64,000 nt of DNA from Trochalopteron elliotii (GCA_024734555.1 JANPWX010019821.1:927525-991524), one strand, 5' to 3'. Counted from the stretch's first letter, positions 38,545-51,920 are shown. A program made the numbers and translations. Notes: generated by a model not told the origin, from the sequence alone.

Positions 38545-41500
38545 TCCAAGCCCTACTTTAAGGAGTGTTTGTTTCTCCTAAAGCATGAGATGATATTTGG
38601 AGAGACTCAGCTGACATAAATGAGTTCCTCCTGCTTGTCTCCAGTTCTGTCTGGTTGTGCTGGGGTGAGGGAAGTGACTGCTTATTCTAATCCAGAGCTG
38701 CCTGTTCCTGGAAATGAAGTGTCATTGTGCTGAATGTGAGAAAATACATTCTGTATACAGTGAAAGCACATAGCTATTATGTACCAGTGCATAATGGAAA
38801 CACATGGATCTTAGTGTATGATTTCACACCTCAACCTGTGTTACTCTGTACATTACAGTTTGAAGTTCTCAGTAGCAGGTTCTGTCCTCCCATTTTTGTA
38901 GAGATAGAAAAGCTTTGAATGGATTATTGAAAAAAAGGGGATTTGAAAAACAAAATAAAACAAGGTGGTCTTAAAAAGATCATTCATGAACTCTTTTTAC
39001 TCTGTTCCACCAGAACAGGAGAGTACTGAATAAATTTGAATGCCAGTGAGAAATTCCAGAACTTGTAAAAGGAAGTGACTTTTGTATACAGCCTGTATAC
39101 AACATGTTGCTGCAGAAGATTAAGGCCAAGAATATAGCAAATTTGAAAAATCAGTCAGGTACTAGCAGGTTTATTGCTGAGATTCAGAGATATAATAATC
39201 AATTCTGTCAAAGTTTGAACAGAGATTGTGTTTTGAGCTTTGAGGCATGGAGTAATCGGTCTGACAGATACCAAGATGAAACTGGGGAAAGACGATGTCA
39301 TGTCTACCTTGTACAGTCCCTTATGCTAAGTCTAATCTTACTATGCTGGCAGGATACAAAAGAATTTGATTATGCTGTCTGATAGTTTGTATCAACTGCT
39401 GTTTACAAAGTCCTTTAAAATGTACATCCCTATCAACAAAAGTGATAACTATCTAAAACACTGTATTTAACCAAATTAACTAGGGGTAAAGGCAGCATGG
39501 TTGGGTATCTCTGTAGAGTCAAAGTGTTACTGACCAGTATAAATGGTCTCACACTACACTGGGCATACAAACTGAGCATTTGTGTATGTTAAGGTCCATT
39601 GTGTTTTTTTAACATACAGTTATTTTTCAGTACAGGTGTTGTTTCTTAGTGTCATTGCTTTGCTGGTGTAGGCAATGTGTCACGTGTCTAGATGAGGCCT
39701 TATGTGACTGTCTTGCTTTTCCCAAATAGAGCCACATCTCAACTAGTGTGGGTTCTGCTGTGGAGCAGTCTGGATGCCACTGGAAATAAAAGCAAAATTA
39801 GCTGCAGTTAAAGCACATTATCTCAATCTATCTAACCACAAAAAGTTAATTCCATGACAGTTCTTGTGTTTTCCACACATCTTATGACTGGGGAAAAGAG
39901 TAAAAGAAAACACGCACAATAATGTGATTTCTAATCGATTCTGTCTCTAATTCTAATTCCATTCCATTCCACTCCTTTGTACCTTTTTAGATGCAGGGGC
40001 CTTGCAACTGGTTTTTAGTGTAACTTTATGAACACAGAATAATAAGCACTGTTATTTTATAGCCTTTTGGCGGGATGCAGCATGATGTAGCTGTTTCCAT
40101 TTCAGATGTAACACCAACATGACACGTGCAGACTTCTGCAAATAAACAGAACTAGATCTAGTTCTGTGTGGGAACCAGAGCCAGTACCAGAGGAATTAAA
40201 CTTCAGTTGCTTATCCTATAAATAAATACTTTGCAGGAAGAAGTTGCCTCAAAACTTAACAGCTATTTAAAGAAGAGTTCTAAGGGACAAAAGTTGTTTT
40301 GATTTTTGCTTGCATGAGAGGTTTCACATGAAATGATGTGTTAGTAGGAGCTGTGCCAGTTTGCACAATGAAATGCTAATCTATCATGTAGACCTTCTCC
40401 CAGGTGGCAGAGTTAAGAAGAGTGGGGACCTTTATTATCTTTGCATGTTCAGGTCTGGCAAGAGTAATTGGAACAGTATTTAGAGGTGTTGTGGAAGTGT
40501 AACTTTATGAAGCAAATTATCTCATTACTTCTCCCTTTGTTCCCTAACTAGCATAATTAATATCCAAATGTTCCCTAAGATTAGTTTTATTTCCTGCTCA
40601 GCTAGTTGACAGACACTGGTAAGATCTGAATTCACAGCAGGCTAGAGCAGATGGCTACCTTCTCTAACAGATTACTGCATCAAGGCACACAAACTCTCCA
40701 GCTCTGTCTCAATAAACTTCAACACATGATTTATATAGTGAATATAATAGAAGAAACCCATGATGCCCATAATGAGAATCATATTACCACACTACTTAAA
40801 ATACTGTGAGAATTGCCTGAGCAGTTATTGTATACTTGTGCTGATCTTCAAATCTTATTAGGCAGGAAAGCATTGTCTGGAAAGCTATTCATCTTCTTTT
40901 CTGTATTGCTTCCACTCAGTTATTTTTTATTGAACTAATTTAAGGGAGGTTTCCAATACATCTAGCTTCTGTTGAACCTCCAGCAAACCTGTGAATATGT
41001 TCACAGTGATTTGATGGTTATTTATTTGTTTTGGATCTTTTACATAAAGAAAAATGCCTCTTCTAAACTTCTATACTATCAAGTTCTATACTATTCCATG
41101 CTGAAACTGCTGTACTCTCAACTAAAAAACCAAACCAAAGAGAGCTATTGTTTCAGAAAAAGAAAAGTCATTGCAAAATCATGTGAAATGTTCTGCACAG
41201 CAGATAAGCTTGATTATTTGAGATGATAAATTGCAAGTAAAATTGCCTGGAAGAGTTGATGTGAAATGCCTTATAAAGGAGACCAAGACTCTTTACAGAG
41301 TGTAGCAGCTTCAAATGATGACATAGTATCTTTTAAGAAAGATGTTATTTCTAGAATGGTGCATAATTATTTGCTACATAAATACAAAATGTGAGTTCCT
41401 CTGTGCCTGAAATCTACTGATATTGCTAGTAGTATTTTGGAGAGGGTAATTCTGTAATTCCTTGTGTTTTTGTAAACATTCAGCATAAACTTGCACTCTG

Positions 41501-42316
41501 GGAAATTCCCACTGCTTCGGGTGCCTTAGAAAGAGGCACAGAGTGATGTATAGCTCTGTAAAATGGAGAGGGAGTCCTAATTCTTGTAAAACCTGGTCTT
41601 ATTTCATGATGAGTCCTGCCATTTCGCTGCTTTTCCCCTTTCCTGAGAACAATAGAAAAATCAGCCGAGGTGCTTTGAGTGCTCTGTGCAATTGCTAACC
41701 TTCTCATCTGTCTAACCTTCTCTAGTTCAGTCTTTAAAGTTCTCTGTTTTCTTCCCTTTGAGCTTGAGATCTGGGTTTTGTCCTGCTCTCTCTGAGCTAT
41801 GTTTCTGTATGAGAGAGAGGGCTGCACTCTCCTGTGGGACACCAGGGGCTAATGGGATTTTCCTGTTAGTATTGTGGAGAGCAGTGGAAATACTACAACA
41901 TCAGTGGAACCTAGAGGTTGCTTTGTAGCTGTTACAAAGAGGCAGATACAGTTTCTAGTTTTAAAGAGTAAAGGAAGAGGTGTTTTTTTTCATTTGAAGT
42001 TAAAAACTGAAGTTAAGATAATTTCTGTTTGTGCATCTGACATATATTCCTATATAATTAACTAGTTAATGTATTTCCATATGCAGTAATGTTTTCTTAG
42101 GATTTGAAGCAGAGGAGGTGGAGAAAATACATAGCAGCTAAGGATTATAGTTTTTTATTTCCAAAGAGCTGTTTGTACTGCCTGACTGAATAGTACTGAC
42201 TACAGTGAATATTTGATGTAGTGCTTGCATTTCTACAGCTTGCTTAGAGTTGCATGGTGTCTATTCTGTCAAATACAAATACATGTTGGGTTATTATGTT
42301 GTTGTTTCTATCATAG

Positions 42317-42453
42317 ACTTGCCCTCAGCAAACTTAAGCAATTACAACATCACCGTGGTGGAAGGAAAGAGCATCACATTGTACTGTGACACTACTGGCG
42401 GGCCACCCCCAAACGTGTCCTGGGTGGTAACTAATCTTGTTTCAAACCATGAG
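42317..42453 (+). CDS. NTRK2: NTRK2 coding exon 6: first half of Ig-like domain 1
   Basis: A 137-nt exon, phase 1 in, phase 0 out, acceptor TCTATCATAG, donor GTAAGG. It encodes [20 protein letters not shown] and then [12 protein letters not shown] and LVSNHE, the first half of the first Ig-like domain with the B-strand cysteine and the core tryptophan. Three sequons (NLS, NIT, NVS) are present. Confidence 0.98.
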
Positions 42454-45374
42454 GTAAGGTTTATATTCAAGCACATGACAATTCAGATGACACCTGCTGA
42501 AGGATGGAATGAAGTTTTGTGTCCAGCTCCAGTCAACTTTCTATTAAAAGATGAAATAGAAAGTTAATGTTGGGATTACCTTTATGTTCCAGTTACTTTC
42601 AATCCAGGGTGACTGTGGCAGTGCTTTTGGGGAATGGCAGACATTTGTTTCTCAAGATTCTCATTTGCACTTTGGTTTTTTGGATGTTCACTTGTAAATG
42701 AGAGTAATGTAAATTTTTGGCAGTAATGTGAATTGGAATACTGAAACACAAGGACTTTATTATTATCACCGATACATGCCTACAGAGACTAAATCAAATC
42801 TATACTGATTGTATTTGCTTCTGTAATTTTATTTCATTTTCATTTCATAATTTGGTGTGTTGGAATTTGGTTGTAAATATATTGTGGCTTGTTTAATTTT
42901 TCTTCAACACACTTAACAGCAACAGAAAGCCTTGAAATTGAAGATTTTACTTAAAAGACTGTCAGGTTGGTTTTGTTCTGGTTTCTTTTTTTAATGATGT
43001 ATGAATATCTTTCCTCATTGAAATCATGTAGGTGGGGAAATTTTATTTTGTGATCTCTTTATATTTTTTGTTTTTCTAGACTGTGTGCTGCTTAAGTCTT
43101 TTCTGATGGAATTATTGAAAAAGGAGGGGCATATGAGCAGCTGCTGACCTCATAAATTGCTATTATTTCACCACAGGAAAAACCCATGTTGATTACGATT
43201 TTATGGCACTTGCTTTCCTATATTCATGATGGTGCACACTGCCTAAAGCTTCTTGGTCTGTACAAGGTGTAGGAAGTGTACTTCCAGAACTCTTCCTGCA
43301 GTGAGGAGGAGACAGGACCTCTTGGGTCTCATAGTTGGTATATTTTCTTTCCGAAGTTCATTATATCAGGCTTGTATAGAATTTAAGTTGTCGATCTTTC
43401 ATTCCAGCTTACATAAGTAAGAGCTCTGCAGAGCTCTAGTTGTATTTTAAATTTTTCTGTGATCTGTAAAACTCCCCAAAGTCATCAAGGCAGCAGTCGT
43501 CATCGAGCACAAGAAATTAAAACAGTTTGGGGAACTTCTGCCAAGTTGCGCACTTCTAAAAGATTTTCAAAAAAAATTAATTCTAGGAGCCAAAACAAAT
43601 GTGGGACTCCATTCAAAAAGTGAGATCATCTAATTTTTTTAACCCTCCTATCTTTGAAATGCCATGGTCAGTTTGTTTCAAGTTTTCCATGAGTATTGTC
43701 CAGGCATAACTTCATCCTGCTATTGTAGAGGGGCTTATAATACAGGCTGGCTACAACCATGGAGCAGAGCAGTAGCAGAAGAGCATGATGAGCCTTTCAG
43801 TTCTTATTTGCCATTCCCAACTATCCTTTTCTATGAGTGTTGCCTTTGGTTACTTTTCTTCCACTACCATATCTCAGTTTCTGCCTTCATTTTCTTTATC
43901 ATGTATGCTTCTTTTCACTGTTTTCTCTCACCTGTTTTTAAAGAGGGACATTAGCAAAGGTTAAAACTAGGCTCTAGTTCTGCAAAGCTAATCTTTATGT
44001 TCTGAGCTTCTGTGTTCATGGGTAGTTTGACTGATGTTGTTTAGATTTTTCTTGCTCTAGATTTCAGCCCTGAGCCTGTGTTTCAGCCCCTCTGCTTTTA
44101 GTCCAGCTTTGAGCACTGCTCAGCTCTGAGAATTGCAAGTAAGAAAATGTGCGAAGGGATGTTTGCTTTTCCACCTGCCTCCCCTGCTGTCACGCTGAGA
44201 TCAAAGGGACATTGAATTCCAGTGGGGTGTCATCTCAAGGTTCAAAATTCTGTTTGCACAGGACTGTATGCAGGAGCTTTCCCACAAAATCCTGTTGACT
44301 GCCACCTAAAGTTGCTGTGGTTTTACAATTATAGTGGGTTACTTGTTAGTATTGTCTGTAGCACTGACAGACTTTTTGTACATTACAAAAAGTACCTCAA
44401 AAGTAGTTTGAAAAATTATCATAATTTATTTTTATCATATTTATTTTTGGAGTGTGCTTTGGTTCCTTTCCGGTTTAACAAAATATTCTAGCTCTTTATA
44501 AAAAATTCAAGGATGGAAATAATAATTATTTGAGATCATATGAAGGTCCTGATTCATTAACACTGGAGTAACAACTAGCTTTGCCAGTGCTTTTGGTGTG
44601 TGGGAGTAATTCTGCCATATTTGCTTAACCAGTGTGACATAGCTGCATAGTCAGTATGTTATTTAAGACTGTAGATAGACACTGACCTCTATAAGAATCA
44701 TAAGAATCAAGATTTTTAAGAATCATCAATTTACCTTAATTAGCTTGTTCTTAAATACATAAAACAGTACTTGGGCAATAGCTTAGGTAGTAGAAGGTGT
44801 GCAGTTTCTTGTGGAAGGTTTCTTGAGAAAATAAAGCTTTCAAGAGAAATTTGGTTAATAAGGAGATACAGTAGGGCTCAGAAGGCAGCAGTGGAAGAGT
44901 TGTGAAGCATAAATTTAAAGGAAAGAGAGAAAAGGATGAGTAAAGCAAAGATTTAACAGAACAAAACGTCCTAGAGAACAGCCAGAGGTAGACTAGAAAT
45001 CACTCATGAAATAGGAGAGAGGGATGAGCAAGGTTATATGATTAGAAGAAAAAAGAATTTGTGTAGAGCGGATAAAGTGGTAAAAAAAAGGCACAGACTG
45101 AAAGTGACAGGGCAGAAACATGGTTGAGTGCAATGTTTGTAGCAGCATTTTGCAGCTTTGAATCTGCTGCTACTGACTCTTAGGTTTGGTTCTGTAGGTG
45201 TTTTATGTCGGTTTGGATAAGACACTAAAATAAGGCTTTGATTGATTGTGGACAGATACAGCTAAAAGGAAGGGAAAATGAAAAATGCCATTCAGCTGTG
45301 GCCAGTAATTCCCTCCCTCTCCTTTATTCTTGATGCTGTAGTTGATGCATACATGTTTTTCTGATCATTTTTAG
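42454..45374 (+). other. NTRK2: NTRK2 intron 6 (2.9 kb)
   Basis: GT-AG intron, phase 0. AT-rich; a purine-rich + strand tract at about 44780-45120. No transposon is clearly recognised and no gene seen. Confidence 0.85.
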
Positions 45375-45507
45375 AGTGACACAAATAAGAACCCTGCCTC
45401 TCTCACCATCAAGAATGTTTCATCAATGGACAGTGGACTGGAGATTTCCTGTGTAGCAGAGAACATTGTGGGAGAGGACCAAGCCTCTGCCGAGCTTACG
45501 GTATTCT
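45375..45507 (+). CDS. NTRK2: NTRK2 coding exon 7: second half of Ig-like domain 1
   Basis: A 133-nt exon, phase 0 in, phase 1 out, acceptor CATTTTTAG, donor GTACGT. It encodes SDTNKNPASLTIKNVSSMDS, GLEISC, VAENIVGEDQASAEL and TVF. The DSGxxxxC pattern supplies the F-strand cysteine that pairs with the one in exon 6, and there is a NVS sequon. Confidence 0.98.
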
Positions 45508-47007
45508 GTACGTATGTGGGCCTCCATACAGACCTGGAGGCCAAACTGCATTGGCAGAAATTGTTTTGGGTATTTTTTCGACCTTCAGGTCACTGAAATG
45601 AAAACCCTTAAGGCATGTGAACTATCTACTGCAGTTAATGCTAGGAGTAGCCCAATCAGACATTGTTGCGTTTATCTTTTTCAGCTCTTTATTCTGCAAA
45701 AAAATGTATTTCTGATTGCTTTGTCTTCCAGTTAAGAGAATCTGTAAGTAAAGGTCTGAAATCCTGAATACTGAATGGCACTGTCAGTGTGGGAAGGTTT
45801 GTAATGGTGTGTATATACATGCACACTGTCTTAGGAATTGCAAAATGTGAGTGCATCAAAAGGCTGGTAGAATTATGAGACTACACGTGTTTAAGTTCTT
45901 ACTATGTAAAACAACAGCTGCTTTTTCAATGTTTGTACGGCAAGGTGTAAATTTATTTGTCATTGCTTTTGAATACTTACTTCTCAGGGCCAAGGAAGGG
46001 AGAAGGGGCATATAGCATACAGAAACATCTGTATCAGAGCTCAGCTGCAGGCTGAATTCATTTGACATGAACTATACAGCATCTTTTCACAAGTTGCAAA
46101 CCTCTGTTTAATTGGCGATAGAAATGGAACACTTTGTAGATGGCGAATTTTGCTCAGCATGTGCTTATGACAGAGTAAACTAGAAAAAACACTATAGATG
46201 TAGGTTTGTATGTTGAAATTGGATATGTAGTAAGTATGGGAACAAACATAAACTAGAAATATTTGAAAAGTGTAAATGAGATTCTGAGCTTGGCACTGTT
46301 ATGAGTGATAAAAGGGAATTTCAATAGAAGAAATTGGATGTAGTTAAGAATAAATATAAAGGAAAATAAAGGGCAAGGTGTTGGAATAATCTCTTGAGGG
46401 AAACAGAAGAGGTCTGTAAACTTGAGGTATTTAGCAGGTTTGAACAATGATGAGAATGTGTATAGTGGAGAATTATTTTTCCTTGACAGAAGAATCTAGA
46501 GAATTAAGTAATCTGTTCTGGTTTTGATTCTGTTAAGAAAACAATTTGGATTCCTAGCTGAGTGTCTTTCCAGTAGTATTTGCTTTTGGCCAATTTTAAA
46601 TATTTTCAATATGATTGTCTTCCTTCAGCACTCTTGTGCACCATTTTTTCAGCAAAGTAAAGCTAATATGTCTTTCTCCTCCTTCCAAGCGATCCAGTAA
46701 CTGAACTTCCCACACCTTACATGTTTTAAGTGATTTAACACGTTTTCAGTCTTTGAAACGACTTTGTTTAATTTCTTTCTAAAGAGCGGCTTCCGTTCAG
46801 TTCAGCATAATACTCTAGACAGAGCAGGTGTGTTCCTGTGTGAGTATCCTTCAAATAGGTACCATTCCATCTAGTTACATTTGTACTGATGAATGAAAAG
46901 TACTTCCATGAGAACTTGGGAGGGAGGGAGGGAGAGAGGGAGGGAAGGGAGGAAGGAAAGACATGTTCAGAATATTCTGATGTTCTTCACTCTTTTTTCC
47001 AATATAG
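45508..47007 (+). other. NTRK2: NTRK2 intron 7 (1.5 kb)
   Basis: GT-AG intron. Its last 100 bases hold a GGGA repeat (46915-46960) followed by the pyrimidine tract of the exon 8 acceptor. The rest is AT-rich with no feature recognised. Confidence 0.88.
46915..46960 (+). repeat. GGGA repeat, G-quadruplex motif upstream of exon 8
   Basis: Seven GGG runs. The first four are spaced by single A bases (46918-46932), followed by GGAAGGAA. On the transcript this is a strong G-quadruplex motif, 47 to 90 bases before the exon 8 acceptor, near where a branch point would lie. Confidence 0.85.
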
Positions 47008-47307
47008 TTGCACCAAATATCACATTTATTGAGTCTCCGACCCCGGACCACCACTGGTGTATTCCATTCACTGTGAAAGGGAACCCTAAGCCCACATTGC
47101 AGTGGTTCTATGAAGGAGCTGTACTGAATGAATCTGAATACATCTGTACTAAAATACACGTTATCAATCAAAGTGAATACCATGGCTGCCTTCAGCTGGA
47201 CAATCCTACACACCTGAATAATGGTGCTTATACCTTACTTGCAAAGAATGATTATGGAGAGGATGAAAAACGAGTTGATGCTCATTTCATGTCAGTGCCT
47301 GGAGATG
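47008..47307 (+). CDS. NTRK2: NTRK2 coding exon 8: Ig-like domain 2, neurotrophin-binding
   Basis: A 300-nt exon, phase 1 at both ends. It encodes the whole second Ig-like domain, the main BDNF/NT-4 binding surface of Trk[71 protein letters not shown], then the acidic segment [13 protein letters not shown] and SVPGD. The two cysteines (HHWC and YHGC) form the exposed disulfide typical of this Trk domain. Sequons NIT, NES and NQS are present. Because both ends are phase 1, skipping the exon would remove the domain and keep the frame. Confidence 0.98.
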
Positions 47308-47317
47308 GTGAGTGTAG

Positions 47318-47399
47318 GTTTTTTTTGTTTGGGTTTTTTTTGGTTTGGTTTTTTTTTTTTGGTTGTTGTTTTTTGGGGTTTGTTTTGTTTTGTTTTTTA
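47318..47399. repeat. T-rich / TTTTG simple repeat
   Basis: Poly-T with GGTTT and TTTTG units starting about ten bases after the exon 8 donor. Confidence 0.88.
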
Positions 47400-47513
47400 A
47401 TGCTAGCAATTGCAAATTGATGAAAGTGGTGAAATAGTGCTTTTGGCCGGTTTAACTGTTCTGGAGGAAGGTTTTTACAGAACTTTTTTTCTCAGAATGA
47501 ATGTCTGCAATAT

Positions 47514-47561
47514 CACTTGCAGAATAATGTTTTTCTGCACTTGCAGAATAATGTTTTTCTG
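47514..47561. repeat. 24-bp perfect tandem duplication
   Basis: Two identical adjacent 24-base units that start CACTTGCAGAATAATG: 47514-47537 and 47538-47561. With no difference between copies, the duplication is young or polymorphic. Confidence 0.92.
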
Positions 47562-50500
47562 GAGCATTTTCTTCTTGTTTGTTGCTTGTGAAGGGGGGTC
47601 ATGCCAGTGCTCTGTAAATCCTCCTTTGAGTAACCATCCTCCCTGCCAGCCAAGGCTAATGAAAAGTTGCTGTTTCTGAAGTTTTCCCAAGCCTCAGTTC
47701 TTATCCTGAAAAGCACTGAGTGCCAATTCAGCCCCTCTGTAACTTGCTGTACTGCATATGAATGGAACTAGGCAGTGTGTTCAAGGATGTGAAGGATGCT
47801 TGTGTGGTATCTAGCGCCTTGTTGCAAAACTGATAATGCGGTCAAGTGAGTTCATGATAATACATTGTTTTTAGGACACTAGAGGGAACTGAAGAGAAAA
47901 CAAGTAACCCAGAGGCATGATGGATGAGGTCTCAGATCTTAACAGGCATTTTGGTGTCCAATTGCCATTTGTCTAGGTGGTGGCTAGCACCTACATTGCT
48001 GGGACTATCAGCATTCAAAATGGTTGCACCTTCAGTTGCTCTAAAGATTCCCCCTCTCCCTTTCTAAGTACTGTGTGGGCAGGCTCAAGGTGGACTAGCT
48101 CATTGAATTGCAGGGACTACTATAAGTGATTGATATTCACTGTGATTTGATCTTTTCCCACATCTTCAAAACCATTCATGAAGTGGCTATAATAACAGTT
48201 CCTGTATGTGCAAGCATATTGGAGCATGTGGAAGAAAACTCTGAGTGGACCTTGCACATATGGAGTAGAAATAGAAGTCATGATCTTGTGCAGATAATTG
48301 CATAGTCATACCTCAAAATACGAGACTGTATGTATCTTTGGCTTTTTGACCATATGATATAAATAGTTGCCTTTTTTTTTTTTTTTGAACAACGGTGTTG
48401 TGTTACGTTATCTGATGGTAAAAAAAGTGGCAAATATTTAAATCCTTTTCCTACTTCTCAGGCCACAGACCATAAAAGTATGGGCAGTATTTCATTTTAT
48501 CCCTTTCAGCTCAGTTTGCTGTAGGGAGAGAGATGGTAGGTGTTTTCCTTTCCCATCCTTAGAAGATGAAGAGCTGATAAAACTAGGCTTTATTTACTCC
48601 TGCTGTGCTCACTGCTCCTCTCCTCTTTTTTTCTCTGGAGTTCTTCCTTAAAGACACCTATTATAGAAACATGCTGTGGTTTCAGCTACAGGTGTCCCCT
48701 AATACTGCGTTTTAATTATTCAGCAAGACAGTCCACCTCATGGATGTTCTGTGTACAGTGGAAGTTCTCTTGCACCCTGATGATTTCGTATGAACCTGGC
48801 TTCATTTTCTAGCAGAGTATCAGCTACCTCTAATACATTAGGTGATTTTACAATTTTTTTGGTCTTTGATCCAAATCCCCTTTCCTGTTGTGTTTTTCCT
48901 TAATGCTTCTGTCCACAATAAATAGAACTATAGCCATCCGCTAATTTAGAAAGAAAACGTGATTTATTTTTTCCATCCCTTTTATATTGCTATAAAACAT
49001 AAGTTTACCAATATAAACTGTGCTGTGTTCTTTAAGAATTTCCCAAGATCTGTAGTGGAATAAGCTTCACAAAAAGAGTATAGAGGAAATGGAAATATGT
49101 ATAGGGATGTAACTGCATTATAAATTAGTTCATGCATAGTGGATGGCACCAAACCGGTCTTAAAAATTAACAACAGGAGAAATGGCTTATCTCCTCAATA
49201 TATTTTTAGTTTTATCCTGCAAGAATCATGGAATCGAGGTTTAGAAAACGTCACAACATTGTTGTCTCTTCCACTGAAGCTCGTCTAAAAGCAAATGCAT
49301 TACAATTTTTGTTCTATGCTATTGCTATTTAAAGTCCTGTCAGGCTTTTTCAAATCCTTAAAAGGCTTTTTCAGTGCTGTTGTTACTATGTAGTTTCTTC
49401 TTTTGGCCCACATATTGTACACTGAAGCATAAAGATTAAGGCCTACACCCTGGTATTATGTTAATTTCCATGTCTTCATGACTGAATTAAATACCAGTCC
49501 TGATGTTTCATGGGGTGGGGTATGCTCAGTGAGCTTTAAACTGATTCTCTGGTTATTGCATCACTTCAGCAAATGCTCTGAAGATAAAAAGAAAAAAAAG
49601 AAAAGGAAAATTTAAAAGATCCCCTCACCTATAATCCATATAACTACCCAAATAAATGTGTATAATTCTGAAGCGTGTTCATCAGTAGCGTAATAGTCCA
49701 CTTTCAGAGTTGGATCAAACATGATGAAGAGATAATATCTGTGCTAAGATGCTCCTAACTTTCATCATGCTTCGTGGAAGAACTGTTTTTCACTGATCTG
49801 AGGATGCAGGCATGAAAGAGAGGAAACCAGGTACCATAGTGGGATTTTAATTGCACTAGTGATACCCAAGTTAATTTTGAAAATTAAGAATTTGTTTTTT
49901 ATGTGAAGACCTGGAAGAATGAATTTCATATTTTACTGACTGAATTTTTTACTACCTTTAATCTGCTAAAGTTCTTGGTTTCCAATTCTTGCTGTGAGTG
50001 TGACTTGATTATTTGAGACTAGCTGCTGTCAAGAGTAAGCAAGAAATGGTCATGGTTTATTCTGGAGACTGTTCTCATAGTTGATCCAAAATGGCTAGTG
50101 AATGTGGGAGAGATTTTTACCAATAATAGATATTTTTAATTAAGCTTATTCATCTACTAACTCTCTACGTTAAAAATTCAGCTGAAGGAGTCCAAGTCAC
50201 ATACATCTTCTCAAAGTAAAAGAATACGATAAATATGTCTTAGAAATAGCATATTGCTTGTGCAGCATAACATGTTTTTTGCAGAAGTATGTTTTTGAAT
50301 TGAGTCTTTTGCTGCTGCTTCATTTTGAAAATGCCAGATTTATAAAGAAAGAAGCAAACAATCTGAGTGTAGTTGACGTAGTTTGTAAAGATGAGTGAGT
50401 AGGATAAGGCTTTTGATAGCTCATTTACTCAACAACCTCTTCTAATGGGGGCAAAAACAATGGTGCCATTTTGTACTTGGCCTTGAAAATAATTGTTTGT

Positions 50501-51920
50501 AAACATGCAAAAGGACTGTGGTGAAGTTTAATGTTAAAATAGCTTCAACTGATGATTAAAGTGGCATGTTTTTATGTGCTAAATAGAAAAAGTAATACTA
50601 AACAGAAATTTGGGGGTTGTCCACCATCTTGATTTTTGTTGCTTTATTTGAAGTGTTTAGTTATATAAAAGATATTTGAATGCAATTGATGACTTCTTAT
50701 TTTATATGTCTGGGAGGAGTTAAGGGAGTTAAGTGTTGTTAACTAACCTTCTTAGTTTATCCCAATTCCAGTGAATAGAAACAAAAATGTTGACATTTAA
50801 CTCGCAAATAAAGGACCAGGAGTTTCTTTGTTGTTTGGGGTTTTCTTTCCACTTCAGATTACAGAAGGTGATTTAGAAACACTGTTTTACAGCACTTGGA
50901 TGTTCTGCACTTGGAAACCTGGAACCATGAACTTCTGCGGACAAAAATATCTGATTACCTTACTTGAGGATAGATAGTCAGGCTTTCTTCACTGGGTGTT
51001 TATTTCTGCCAATTGACAGTTCTCATGGAATTGGCATGTATCCCTAGATATTGGAATATCTTCAAGTAACAAGGCATTTAAAAATAAGCCTAATTTTCTG
51101 CTGTCATTCTACAAATAGGTTGCAACTGGTATTTTCAGCACAGGTTCTCGTGCTGAAATGGTGTTAACAATGGTGTTCGGCTCTTAGTTCATTGTGGGAT
51201 TATGCCTGTGCAATGCTACTCCTGTACATATACTACTATACAGTTACTGTATAGTAATATAAACAGAATTATGTGTAATGAAGTTGGATTCATCTTTAGA
51301 GATTTTAATTATTGTTGATTTTATTTCCAAACCTGCAAAAATAGAGACAAAAAATATGGAAGAGATAACTATAAGCCTACTGCGTGAGCTGTGCTAGAAG
51401 TACATTATAGATCAGAATGAATGGCTGTGTTCAAACATTACACAAGTATTTTGCGAACATGAATAACAGTTCACTAATTTCTGTGGCTGTTCCGTGCATT
51501 TTACTCACATATGTGCTAAACCTTAAATACATGCAGTAAGTAATTAGAAAAAGGTGGAAACAGGAGCTGGTAACATTTAGAAAATTGTAGACTAGAAATT
51601 TGCTAGTGTAAAGTCTGGTTTCTGAGACATCTGACTCTTTCAGTAAGAGTTCTATCAGTGTATCAGCTGTACAGCTGGATGTAAAAGAGGCATCCTTTTA
51701 CAGAGTGAATCAAATGGTGCTGCTTAGGTAATTTCTACCTGTAGCCCTTAACTTGCCAGCTCACAGCTTCAAATTGTTGCTTGCATAATGATACAATAGC
51801 ATAATTTTTATATCAGGTAAATGTCAGTGATTGTTAAAGCTCTGGGAAAGCTGCTTCCACTTGAATTTGGAGAAAATTTTACCTTAGATTTTTCAACAGT
51901 AGTTATTGTTTCACTTATTC

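Larger units (their letters stand above)
29372..42316 (+). other. NTRK2: NTRK2 intron 5 (12.9 kb)
   Basis: GT-AG intron separating the LRR module from the Ig-like module. It contains an antisense CR1 fragment (29547-29965), a 32-bp-arm palindrome (30625-30694), a 40-bp tandem duplication (35846-35926) and a C12 run. No further coding region is supported. A 120-codon minus-strand frame at 41480-41842 has no recognised domain. Confidence 0.85.

Noticed and set aside
44540..44640. Possible old amniote repeat (GTCCTGATTCATTAACACTGG)
   Set aside because: The match to the remembered 'cctgattca' repeat is too short to separate from chance.
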